Below are positions 11,701 through 22,659 of a stretch of DNA of 64,000 nt, piece by piece; the first letter of the stretch is position 1, and every line of letters starts with the position of its first letter. The position numbers and the translations under genes were made by a program. The stretch comes from Euptelea pleiosperma. Taxonomy: Eukaryota > Streptophyta > Magnoliopsida > Ranunculales > Eupteleaceae. Location: contig CM068551.1 in the NCBI GenBank assembly GCA_035048495.1, positions 11,781,248 to 11,845,247 on the forward strand, in the 5' to 3' direction. The notes beneath the pieces are model-generated. The model ran no database searches. It had not been told where the DNA came from and saw only the letters and a program-made list of their open reading frames with translations.

Positions 11701-13359
11701 ACTATCTAGTCTAGATTGACCAAGCAGCCCCTCTTATCACTAGATGTATAGAACGGTCTCATTAGACGTTTTGGAACCTAGCAGCATCATGCCCTCATCA
11801 TCATGTCTAACAGAGAAGTAAGCATATTAAAATTATGCCTTAGTGTAAACTTTTACAATTGATCTTCATCTAAAAATATAGCAAGTTCAGTAAAAGATTC
11901 AATGGTGTTGAGTCGTTGAAGATGACTTTGGAATTTGATGCATTCATACCTGTGAGGCATTGCAAAATAAGAGCTCCATCCACAAAATACAGTCAAGCAA
12001 CTCATAAAAAAAATATAGACAGGTGTACTAGAGCACCATGATATGCAATATTTAGGTGTCTTAACCCCATGGGATTCAAAAAGAGACCAATTTTTCCCTC
12101 ATTCACCATAGCATCAGCAACTAATTAAAAGAGATATCCACAATACGGTGATAATAATACAACTTCAGGACCCACCCCAGATTGCACTAGGACCTTGGAA
12201 AGCAAATTCAACCACAAGATTCTGATTTTTCTTCTCAAGGAGGTGGAGATTTTGGCAAGTTTTTCCTCTTGTTTTTCAATTTGTTATAAAATGAACATGC
12301 GAAGAAGCTAACAGGAAAATTCATATCATGTGGAAATGATACCTGCCGATTCTCTGCGGTTCATGTCCAGATGACATTTTGACTACAGGAATAGCTTTCA
12401 GGCGGCTGTGTTCCTAAAATTTTAGATAGTGGATTGGAATACGATACAAGAAAACATTTTGACAACATTCAGTTCGCAATAACTGAGATGAACGGAATGT
12501 CAAGGTAAAGTGATAAATTTGACAACAAATTATTTGAAACATATTTCAGTTTGTGAAATCTTTATCTACAATGGGTCGGGCTCAGGGAACTTGTCTTTCC
12601 ACTTGTGTTCTCGGACATGGATTCTGAGAATCCAATGGAGGTTAATGTCACTGAGCTGGCATTCACTTTGTTCACTTTATCTACAATGGGTTTTCTCTTT
12701 TTCTTCCAAAATCAGAATTTCCAAGGCTCTTTAGGAACTAAAACACTTCATTCTCTACTTTACGAATACCTGACTGGAATACTAGTTATTCCATGAAACA
12801 ATGCGCATGCTGCCAATCAAATTATAGAACTAATTATATCATAAGGTAAATTTCCTAAAATCTAAACTTATAAATTGTCCCAACCATGTAAGAGAAACAA
12901 CACTAAAGATAGTTTCTATATGTTTTATCCCAGCCCATATTTGCAGCAGCTGGTTAGGATAGAAGAAGTGCACAAGTTTACAGCATATCAACAATTTACA
13001 GCATTATCTATCAATGCAAGGAGATAAACTAGAATCTCAATGAAGTGTAGGGAATGCATGGCAGTAATTGCTACAAATAACTACACATCGTTAAGAAAGT
13101 AAAGCAGTAAGGGTTCCATCTTCGTTTCAGTAACTTAATAATATATAACTAATGGTAAAACTCATGGTGTGTAGGGTTGCAACACTATTGAGTACTTGAG
13201 TATTAGTGACTGTTAAGCAAGTGAAACGCATAGCTGACTCGTATAAGAGACCTTGGACTTCATAAAAACTTAAAATTGGACTAAAGGAAAGTACATAAGC
13301 ACTGGCTGAATGTAATAAGAGCCCCACTAATTAAGCACAAAATGCTTTTTCAATCATAC
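11701..13359. other. CACTA interior, no gene recognised
   Basis: AT-rich. Open stretches at 12510-12796 (+) and 13127-13327 (-) show no family I know. Captured introns or exons are possible given the neighbours. Confidence 0.35.
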
Positions 13360-13450
13360 CTTTCCCGACATTGCTTTTCAATACGACCAAGTAATGCTTG
13401 TTCAATGGTAGCCCACTTCTTTGTCCCATTTGTATGCACCTCGCAATCAA
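13360..13450 (-). pseudogene. Captured MYB DNA-binding repeat exon
   Basis: The - strand reads GTKKWATIEQALLGRIEKQC followed by RER, and then an AG/GTATG splice donor at 13360/13359. This matches the end of a MYB repeat (consensus like KKWS.IA..L.GRIGKQCRERW), with E where the invariant G of GRIGKQ is expected. Only about 30 residues are present. The intron position within RER/W fits plant MYB genes of the R2R3/3R type. I infer a transduplicated fragment with no function of its own. Confidence 0.65.
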
Positions 13451-14125
13451 ATATAAAATTTTTAGTTAGTAATATATTATCAATAAATAATATATTTTAA
13501 GTTAATGCCTGATTGAATTATGAGAAGTATAGACTTACCAGGGGTTTGTAGGTACCCCTGGCTGACTACTAGTCGCTTTGTCTTTGAAACAATAGGAGCA
13601 CATAACATGGGATCAGCATCATCATCTTCTTCTTCCCCATGCTATATCAAAACCCAATACGCACCATTCCATATATATACCATCCATTCCACACAAATAT
13701 ATAAAAACATCATTCTCACATAAACACAATCCACATATATATATAAACATCCATTCATAAACATATGCAGCATCCTTTCCACACACACACATACATATAG
13801 CAATGACATAAATAAATTGGATGAGCGAAATACAGAACTCATTACCTAAATTAAAAGTCAAAAAAGTCTAGTATCATTACTTAAGTTTACATATCACCAT
13901 CATAACAGTATCACATCAACATGAACTCATTTCTTCGCCCTTCTAAAATTGATTACTGTCATAGAAACATCAACATCCTCTGAAGAAGCTCCTCAAGCTA
14001 CTTCTTGGAATAGTCAGGAAAGGTCATCAACATTAGTTGACATGCTTGTATTTTGAAGACATCTCTCAGAAGATGATGATGCTCTTGATGATGCTATTGC
14101 ACCACTATCTGACTTGCTCATATTA
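13451..14125. other. CACTA interior, no clear gene
   Basis: Includes a - strand stretch (about 13650-13547) reading VVSQGYLQTPG before a possible donor, and a Ser-rich stretch at about 14110-14020. Neither is assigned. CA/TA-rich microsatellite-like runs lie at 13670-13800. Confidence 0.3.
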
Positions 14126-14314
14126 TCACCCCCACCTAAAGTAACCATAGTTCTTATGGCATTTATAATATGAGCGACACTTATTAGGGGTCTCACCCAT
14201 CACAATTCTCCACACTATACGACCCACATCGCAATTAGGACAACTCTTTTTGTATGGACAATTAGGATATATGTGATTGGGTTGTTGACACCCTCAGCAT
14301 AAAGTTGGAGACAT
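14126..14314 (-). pseudogene. Small CCHC zinc-knuckle plus GRF-type zinc-finger ORF
   Basis: About 62 codons from ATG at 14314 to TGA at 14126. A zinc knuckle (C.GCQQPNHIYPNC) is followed by a second Cys cluster. CPNC, then GETPNKCRSYYKC and YGYFRW match the spacing of a GRF zinc finger (conserved C, T.N.G, Y.C, F.W). Codon 7 is TGA where Trp is usual (CWGC), so the frame is broken there. GRF fingers bind nucleic acid in topoisomerase 3 and endonuclease VIII-like proteins. Whether this belongs to the CACTA or was captured cannot be told here. Confidence 0.6.
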
Positions 14315-14620
14315 GGTCCAGTCACAACCTACAAGCAAATAAATATTTGTACATGTGTAGTACAATCCATACAAATAGTTTAGTTCAACCCACACAATCA
14401 AGATGAAAGAAATAAGTTCATACAAATGTTAGGAATAAAGATAAAACATAAATACTATAGTCAAATATGTAAATCAAGATGTTTGAAGTGTAGTGTAGCT
14501 AAATATAAAAGTATCAGTTTAGTCCTACAATTAATTTGTAGGCCTAATAAAGTTCTTCGGCCATACAGTAAAACCACCCTGTCCTACTTCACCGAGCGTG
14601 GTTGTGTCCATGTGATCTAC

Positions 14621-16200
14621 TCACAAAGGGGTATCCGACAATAGAATCTTGATAACCTCAACCCTGACCATGTCTTCAGTGATGGGTCTCCCATGTACAA
14701 CTCTGGGCATGGACTCATCGTACACAAATGCTACTCCTGCAACACGTTTTTTCCAATCCAGCAATTCACACTGTATTTTCCTGACAGATGCTATAAGAGG
14801 TGTGTGTGGATCCGAAGATAAGTCTACGGTCTGCTGTGCTGTTGAAGGAGTCGGCTGAGGCGGTTGAGGTGCAAGTCCAGGGGTCGACATTCCTAAAGTC
14901 TGTACCATACCCTACAGTACCGATTGATGGCAACAATCAACAATGTAGAAATTCCAATGTTGTATGAAGTATATTCATACATCATTTCAATCTAATGGTC
15001 TACACGTACATACCATTAGTGTTTGAAGCATCCGTTCGAAGTTATCCATCTTATACTTTAGCTCCATCGTGTCGTTCGATTGTGAACCTAACTTCTCTTC
15101 GTTCTCTCTTAATTATGCATGGACTGGAATTGACAACTAGATTTGTGTCCTAGAAACAGTGGATCCAACACCACGGACACGACCCCTTGTATCCTTCCCA
15201 AACACCTGAGACACTGGATCACTTATGATGCCCTCGACAGAACCAGAACCACTAGCTTCACTTTGGGTTTCTATAATTTTCCTGATTTGTCCTGCATCAT
15301 TATACTTGTTTAAAAATTAAATTTTGAAACATATACAATGAAGTTTGACTATGAACCCACCATATAAGGAGTGACGCTTTCAGAAATAGAACCGTCCTTC
15401 TTGGTGTGGGATTGTATCCATAAATCAGTCCTCGTTATGGGTTTGTCACCCTCCGAGGTAGTCTGCTTCTGAATTTATGAGGAATTTCTCAGTGGAGTAA
15501 AAAGAATTGCAATGACAGAAAAATTATTGAAAGTGAAACCCTTCTTCATATGGGATTTAATTAACTAACTAGTACTTACCATTGTGTACTCCATTCTCGT
15601 ACTCCCATGCCTACCAGTAGTATGATAGACTGTAAGATTTTTCCTATTATTGACATTTTTTTCTCTCTGTTCAACTATTTTTGGTGTAGCAGTGATATTA
15701 ACAAACTCAACCCAATCCTCTAGCCTAACATTGGGAGGACAATTCTTCAGTCTGTCATATATCATGCTTCTCTTGGGTATCATAGTAATCCTTTCTAAGT
15801 CTGGTCTTATATCTATGAAAGACCTCACACATGCTTTTCATGCATTGTTCCTTATATGTCGCAGGAAGTTCGAATTCGTTCTACATTAAAAACCAATCTT
15901 GAATTAAGTCATAACAAAGGATGCTATGACGACACATATACCAATGAAGTATTGTATGATAGAGTATACCACCTGCAATGCATTCCACACATCATCTTTG
16001 TGCCTTAATGGCACAACACGCCAATCTGGATAAGTAATGGGGATTTGCGAGCGGACCAAATCCCCATACCTTGTAGCCAACTTGTTTGAGTTTGGCCCCA
16101 CTGGCACACCATTAGTATTGAACTCTACTTTTACCTTCGGTAGATTTGTCGAAGAAATCGAGGGAGCAGTTGGGGAACTTTGTGCACTTACCGATGCCAT
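14621..16200 (-). pseudogene. CACTA Transposase_24 (En/Spm-type) gene, multi-exon
   Basis: From the 5' side, exon pieces lie at 16200 to about 15965 (GVPVGPNSNKLATRYGDLVR, then IPITYPDWRVVP), 15828-15565 (CPPNVRLEDWVEFVN, then NLTVYHTTGRHGS), about 15475-15357 (TRTDLWIQSHTKKDGS), about 15300-15130 (VSQVFGKDTRGRVRG), about 15120-15000 (a short coiled coil) and 14908-14621. The order and motifs match the plant En/Spm transposase family (PF03004 type), the partner gene of TNPD in CACTA elements. It probably acts in the nucleus on the sub-terminal repeats. Several stops (e.g. near 15120) suggest decay. Splice sites are estimated. Confidence 0.75.
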
Positions 16201-16389
16201 AGCGTATTATATATAGACACATGTATGTACACATTGGAATTATGATGTTGATACCTGCGATTTGTCTTCCATAGAGTCAGGAAACAGTAAAAATCACATA
16301 AATCATTTCTTGTACAATAAATTGAAAATTTCTCATTCTATGCATTTTAGAGAATGATAAACTAGGACATTAATTATATTCAATATATG

Positions 16390-16749
16390 TTACTCATTGT
16401 CCGAGTCAAAAGTAAATTCTTTTAGAATGTCTAATATGTTTGTATTTTCAGTAATAGGCGAGTGGTACAAGGTAGGATCTTCAACCGCGTCCACTCCTTT
16501 TGTCAATCTCCTAGGTGCCCTTAAAACAACAAACCATCCAGATCTACGTTGATCCTTGGAGTAGAACACTTGATTTGCTTCTGATGCAAGAATGAACGGT
16601 TCATCAACCTCCCTATCACTTCTTTTAAATTTCTCCATATTTACCATTGTCAACTTTGTCTTTGGATCAACGAAGTATCCCTTCGTCTTATCCTCCACCC
16701 TGACCCAGTCACAGTAGAATACAGTTTGACAAAAATCAATGTAATTCAG
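16390..16749 (-). pseudogene. CACTA TNPD-type transposase, 3' exon (DUF4216)
   Basis: The - strand frame reads FYCDWVRVEDKTKG, LTMVNMEKF, DEPFILASEANQVFYSKDQ and GWFVVL, the typical DUF4216 block at the C-terminus of plant CACTA transposases, and ends in an acidic tail at 16390. Its upstream exons lie at 28640-31448; an Athila-type LTR fragment starting exactly at 16750 separates them. Confidence 0.85.
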
Positions 16750-17266
16750 TGATATTCGCTTAAAAGTGCGTATTTTCCACTGTTATCTTCTAAGCGTTAT
16801 CACATTCTCCTACGTTAAAATGCTCTATTTATCTACTTTTCTACGTAAAAGTCTTTTTTGTTGTGTAGAACACACTTTTTTCTGGACGAAATGGTATATT
16901 TGCATGCATTAAACACATTTTTGGAAGTCTAGATATGAAGATGTTATGATCAAGTCTCATTACGTGCTCTTCTCTTGCAGGAAACTCGATCGGACTATTC
17001 TCGAGACTTGTGGGCCCACGATCAACCTCAGAAGCCTAATATCAAAGCTTAAAGAGCCAACATGCTATGACTAGAAGATACAAGCCAAGTACGGGTCAAA
17101 TTAGAGGATCACGGAGCCAGTCCAAAGAACCAAGAGAGATGGAGAGCCAATGACCAAGAGACAGACCAAAGCAGTTGAAGCCACATGAAATGAGAAGAAA
17201 ATGATAATCTGCTCTGCTGGCGAAGCCGAGAAGAGAACATATTGAAAACTAGGGTTCCAGACCCTC
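16750..17266 (+). repeat. Athila-type LTR fragment (outer), first part
   Basis: Starts TGATATTCGCTTAAAAG, the same terminus as the LTRs at 26335 and (reversed) 45775 and 56185. It is interrupted at 17266 by a younger element of the same group and resumes at 27953. A 5-bp flank TTCAG (16745-16749) has only a weak candidate partner (CTCAG, 28505-28509). Confidence 0.75.
17262..17266. repeat. Left TSD of the inner Athila-like element (CCCTC)
   Basis: Identical to 27953-27957. Confidence 0.85.
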
Positions 17267-20200
17267 TAATATTCGCTCAAAAGTGCTTATTTTAAGCCAT
17301 TATCCTTATAGCGATGTCGCATTCTCCTATGTAAAACTTGTATTTTTTTCGACTTTTCCATATAAGAGTTTCTTCTATTGCGTAGAATGCATTCTTTAAA
17401 CGAAAATCGACTATTTGCATGAAATATACGCATTTCGGATAGTCTAGTATCAAGCAATTTTAGTTGAATCTCATTACGCGCTTTTTCACTTGTAGGAGAC
17501 CCTATCAGGCGATTCTCAAGGACTGGCGGGCCCACGATCAACCATAGAAGACTTCTATCAAAGCTTAAAGAGCCAACAGGCTAGGATAAAAAGATAGAAG
17601 TCATATACGGGCAAAGCTAAAGGATCGTAGAGCCGGAACAAGGACTAAGAGAGAGAATATCTGGAGACCAAGAGAAGGACTTAGGTGTTAAAGGCCACAC
17701 CAATTGACATCAAAATATAAGTTTGACTTATTGGTGGAGCGGACGAGAGAGAATAAAGAAGACCAGGGTTCAAGACCCTCCAATGCTTTTATTTTTATAT
17801 TTTTCTCTCACCTCTCTCCTATTTCTCTCTTTATCTATCTATCTTGACCCATGACATAGGTCCAGGACCTAAGCCCATGACCCATGACCCATGCCCATAC
17901 CCATGACCCATGCCCATGACCCATACCCATGACCCATGACCCATGACCCATGCTCATGCCCATTTGCAACAACAAGAAAGAATTGGTCTCACTTGACCGA
18001 TTCTTCTCTCCCCCATATCTCTCTATCCTACTCACTCTCTCTCTCATCTAACTAACCCATTCCCAACCGTTGGATCTAGAGGATCTTTCTAGATCCAACG
18101 GTCATCATTTTTACAACAAGCAAAAAGAAAAAAAAAAGTCTATAAGAGATCTACGATCTCTCCTTCTTGGGTTGGTTCTCTCCCCCTAGCTTCTATCTTC
18201 TTTCTCCCACATCCTCTTGAGCAACAACATATCTCCACCAAGCACCACCTTCGTCTTCTCCAGCGAAAATCACACCACCATCCTCCATTGATTCTGGCGA
18301 AAGCTCACCGGAATTGTTCAAGAACACCACCTTCTTCTTCTTCTTCCTCTTCTTCTTCTTACCCACCGGAGTTGCAACCTGCAACTCCAGCCACTACAAC
18401 ACTTCACCACCACAGCAACGTGAAGCATCTACCGCTCATACCTTTGCTGCCCTTTTCTTTCCTTCTTGCTGTATGCAAACCAGCAAGCACAGGCTCTACC
18501 AGATCTGAAAGAGCCCTCACTAGCACTAGCACCTGCTGTCTCAAGGTGGTGATCTCCTTCATTTCCCACACATGTTTGTCACCCTTCTTCACTAGCAATC
18601 CATCCATCACCACCGGACTGGTTTGCTCCGCCCTTCATTACCGGTTGTGCACTTACTTCACATGAGCAGATCCACCAACAGATCTACTCCCGAGAGCTCC
18701 ATAGTCTTCTTCCTTGACTGTGGTTCCCATCTCAAACCACATTTGCACCTCCACATCCCTACTTTCTGATCACGTGCATCGCTTTCAAGTGCTGCAACTC
18801 CCGCATCTCTTTCTCTCCATCTCAGGCTCCACCATTACATTCGACCTGATCCACCATTTACTCCACAACCATCATGCTCCTCCCTCTCTTGCTGGTCGCA
18901 TAACAACGCTGCAACTTGGGCGAGATCTCTCCAGCGTGGACCATCTTCTTGTAGCCTGCAACACACGGTTCACCATTTAATCACCGTCTACTCACAGCAG
19001 TTCTCTACTCCACACCGTCCATCATTCCTTGATCACAGCAGCCACACCTCTTTGCTGCTCCCTTGCCCCTCATCTTTTTCTTCCCAATTTCTTCTTCTTC
19101 TTCTTCCTTTTTGAACTTCACCGGAGTTGCAGGTGCAACTCCGGTCAGTCATCTTTTTCACCACTCACCTTTCCATCTCGTTGTTGCACACCAGCAACTC
19201 CTCATCTTTCTTTTTGATCTAACGGTTACCTTCAACTTTGCCTCCACGTGCTGCCTTGCTGTCTACACTTGCTGGTATTCTCCACAACCCCTTGCCGGAA
19301 TTTCACCATTGATTCCGGCCACCTATTCCTCCACTAAGAAGCAAACACTTGATAGCAGCACCCGTGCATGCCTTCCAACGTTGTAGCAGCGCACAAATGT
19401 CACCCTCCACAGTGCAAAGGACGGCCTGCAACACCATCCTAGATCTGGACGAACTCACCACCAGCAACCACACCATACAACCTAAGCAAGCACTACCACT
19501 ACCACCTTCTTCATCTCGTGCTGCTCCAACACAATTCTTTCCGGTGCGCTCCACAGTTGCACGTTGCAACCTGCACCTCCTATTCACACCAGCAAGTTGT
19601 CTTCTCTAATTCTGACAACCTGCAACTCAAATCGTCTTCCACCTTCAAGCACTCCAGTGTGAATTCTTAGCCATCTCTACCTGCTGTTATTGCACCATTC
19701 CGAGAAGTACAGCAACCGTTGCTGCCCCTTCTCTCATCTACACCTTGTTGCTAGCTTGCAACACGAGTGACCACCATCTTCATCAAACATAAGCCACTAT
19801 TGCAGCACCTCCACCTCCGGTGATCATCTCGTGATCCAAAGGTAAGATCCGAGGTAAAGAAAAACATCTCTTCCCTCTTTCTCTCTCTAGTTCTCTACCC
19901 TTATTTTCTCTCTCTACTTTCCCTCTCTAGATCTCTCTTTCTCTCTCTACCTAGTTATTTTCTCTCTCTACTTTTTCCTCTCTTTAATTCTGCTTTTTAG
20001 ATTAATTTCCTTTCGTTTATTCAATTTTTGTAAACAATTGATTAATTATTAAGTTTATTTGAAGTATCTTTATTCATTGTGTTATCATTCTATTTGGTTC
20101 ATTCTAATTAGTGGATAAAATCTCACAAAAAAAAAACTGTTTTAAAAATCGAATCACCTTTCTCACCCTTCCATCATTTTAAGCAAATTTTCTTTAATTT

Positions 20201-20365
20201 GTTCTTGATTTGCCCTAACCCCGAGTGCGGACGATACCCGACACGAGCCACTGTACAACCCTATGATTTTTGCAGGATTTGAGTGAACAAGATTCGGATA
20301 ATTACAAATATTGTTGAACTTTAGGGTTTCTGTAACCAACGATGCAAAAAAATTCCCTACTTTCA
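17267..20365 (+). repeat. 5' LTR of the inner Athila-like element (3.1 kb)
   Basis: The first two bases have mutated from TG to TA. It shares its first about 0.9 kb and last about 0.5 kb with the 3' LTR (1618 bp). The extra length is at about 18180-19830, a C-rich, coding-like stretch with repeated TTGCAACTCCGG phrases. It also holds a CCCATGACCCATG minisatellite. Confidence 0.82.
17857..17962. repeat. CCCATGACCCATG minisatellite
   Basis: Imperfect tandem CCCATGAC/CCCATGC units. A shorter version lies at the matching place of the 3' LTR (about 26920-26992). Confidence 0.85.
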
Positions 20366-20367
20366 AA

Positions 20368-20380
20368 TGGCGCCGTTGCC
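20368..20380 (+). other. Primer-binding site
   Basis: TGGCGCCGTTGCC, two bases after the LTR. This sequence is typical of Athila/Tat-type plant Ty3 elements; I recall a tRNA-Asp primer for it, which I could not check. Confidence 0.7.
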
Positions 20381-21878
20381 GCTGGGTTGACGGGATTGCA
20401 AAAAAATGAACAGGAATTCGGAAAGCTGCTTAATCTTGAAGATCCGATCCAAATCGGAAACTTTCTAATTTATTTTTCACATTTTCCACTTATTATTTTA
20501 ATGCCTCGGATGGCCGAGTGCAAAGTTGTAATAATTTAGGGATTCATTTTCTCTCCTTTTAGAATAACTGCTAGATAATTAACTAATTAAAAATACCAAA
20601 AATATTAGGGTCAGATTTCAATTCTGCTATTTCTAGTTAGATCACCATTGGTTATTTGATTCAATTTGGAAGATTTCCAACTCTGGGTAATTCAAAAGTA
20701 GATATTTTCGAATCCTAATTCGGGAATAGTTGAAGTTGAATTTCAAACCCTAATCGGAACTAATTCACAATACCTGCCCTAAATCATTGCGTGTTTCTTG
20801 AAACCCCAAAGGCGGTATATCTTCCAATTCCATACCATAGACCTTTGTGGACTAACGTGATTGCGGATTGCGTTTACCAAGTGAGTAGGGAGCGAAAGCT
20901 CAAAGAGGTGGAGTCGAGCCCAAGCCCATTTGGATACCCCTCCCTATCTCACGGAGGAGACCCCGTGCGTAGCCAACGGGCAGGTAAGTTTCTACACCTC
21001 GCCTTGAGTGCGATCTTGATCATTGTGCAAAACACTGTGCCGATTGTTTATTTGCTTTTGCAACACTTATCGGAATTGCTTGGTTTGGCCGTAATAAAAT
21101 ACATAAAGAGCAAACCCAGCTCTAACTTGAAACTGGTGGGATTTCATCACTCACCTCGTCATTCCAGCTTTTGTGCAACCACAGTCAAGAATTAAAATCA
21201 ATCAAGAATAGAGCCCACTTAGATCGGTGTTCGAGGAAAACTCCACATAAAGCGACCCCTTCAAAGATCAAGTCGATTAAGTCCATGAGTGCGGGTCCCT
21301 GTTATCTAACACACCCATAGGTCCCTACTACTCAAGTATACCGAGCTCGTAAGTGGCCTCCTTGATTGACTGTCGAATTAGTTAGTGTAGGATTAGGAAC
21401 ACGAACCAACCCTAGCTCCTCTTCTGGGAAAACTCATCTTCACGCTTGACAAATCCGGTTAGTCTGGGGCGTATTTAAGTTAGCCGATGTGCCGCACGTT
21501 TGTCTAGACTTCGGATTATCTTGCAGTCAACTTGAGTTAGTACTAGCGGATTTGCTTTGAAGAGTGTATCCTGGTGAGAACCTACAGAGTGAAAAGTTAG
21601 TCCAGCGAGTATTTGAAGATAAACCAGTGGTCCGCCCACTGTCATAATCTACACTATCCCTACACTAACAAGATAATTCATAATACTATCCTGATTGTTT
21701 AGAATATATGTTGCTCTGTGTGCATCATCTAGGCTCATTCGGTTTCATACACCTTTTACCGACTCTTGGACTTGCTTTTACAAGCCTATGCCCATTTGGA
21801 TTTGATCCAACCCGAAACTGATTCGTTCTGAGAGTCAGTCTACCGCACCGATCTCTTTCACCTAATCTATCTCCCTCC
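20381..21878 (+). other. Athila-like leader, no gene recognised
   Basis: An open frame at 20791-21195 has no family resemblance I can name. No Athila gag motifs are seen. Confidence 0.45.
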
Positions 21879-22632
21879 TAATGCAAGGGCATTTTCACAC
21901 CGGGCTCGAGTGGGGCAGCCTGTGTAATATGGAGCACACTCAGGGTGGGGTGGCCTGTGTGATATGGGCCCACGAGGGGGTGGCCTGTGTGATATGGGCC
22001 CACGAGGGGTCGTGTCAACCGAGAACCTAGATAGATCCTATGAGATAAAGGAATTTAATCTCACGCTACCAACAGTTGCGGCTTTTGGGGAGTATTGGTT
22101 AAATGTCCTGCATCAAAGTGGTATCAGAGATCCATTAATGCAGGGGCATTTTCACACCGGGCTCGAGTGGGGCAGCCTGTGTAATATGGAGCACAGTCGG
22201 GGTGGGGTGGCCTGTGTGATATGGGCCCACGAGGGGTCGTGTCAATCGAGAACCTAGATAGATCCTATGAGATAAAGGAATTTAATCTCACGCTACCAAC
22301 AGTCGCGGCTTTTGGGGAGTATTGGTTAAATGTCCTGCATCAAAGTGGTATCAGAGCGGAAGGTCTCGTGTTCGAGTCTCCTCACCGGGGGTGATTAATG
22401 CAGGGGCATTTTCACACCGGGCTCGAGTGGGGCAGCCTGTGTAATATGGAGCACACTCGGGGTGAGGTGGCCTGTGTGATATGGGCCCACGAGGGGGTGG
22501 CCTGTGTGATATGGGCCCACGAAGGGTCGTGTCGACCGAGAACCTAGATAGATCCTATGAGATAAAGGAATTTAATCTCACGCTACCAACAGTCGCGGCT
22601 TTTGGGGAATATTGGTTAAATGTCCTGCATCA
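21879..22632 (+). mobile_element. TRIM element in tandem form (three LTRs)
   Basis: LTRs at about 21879-22115, 22136-22342 and 22396-22632 start TAATGCAGGGGCATTTTC or a close variant and end TCCTGCATCA. Internal segments of about 20 bp (truncated) and about 53 bp separate them; both begin AAGTGGTATCAGAG, a tRNA-Met primer site. A 5-bp TSD CCTCC flanks the whole (21874-21878, 22633-22637). The outer LTRs share a tandem duplication of about 30 bp (GGTGGCCTGTGTGATATGGG) that the middle one lacks. No coding capacity, as expected for terminal-repeat retrotransposons in miniature. Confidence 0.85.
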
Positions 22633-22659
22633 CCTCCTCTTAGAGATTCACATCTCTAT

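Noticed and set aside
12510..12796. Possible captured gene (74 and 63 codons)
   Set aside because: No recognisable motif and no clear splice signals; left unassigned.
18193..19609. Overlapping open frames of 60-125 codons on both strands
   Set aside because: They lie wholly inside an Athila-type LTR, in GC-rich repetitive sequence that keeps several frames open at once; no start context or family match.
21964..22257. Open frames across the TRIM
   Set aside because: Frames run over LTR borders and repeat with each LTR copy; TRIMs have no coding capacity.
22346..22380. A tRNA gene
   Set aside because: A- and B-box-like motifs are present, but no acceptor or anticodon stems can be drawn and the spacing is too short; kept only as a tRNA-like TRIM internal domain.
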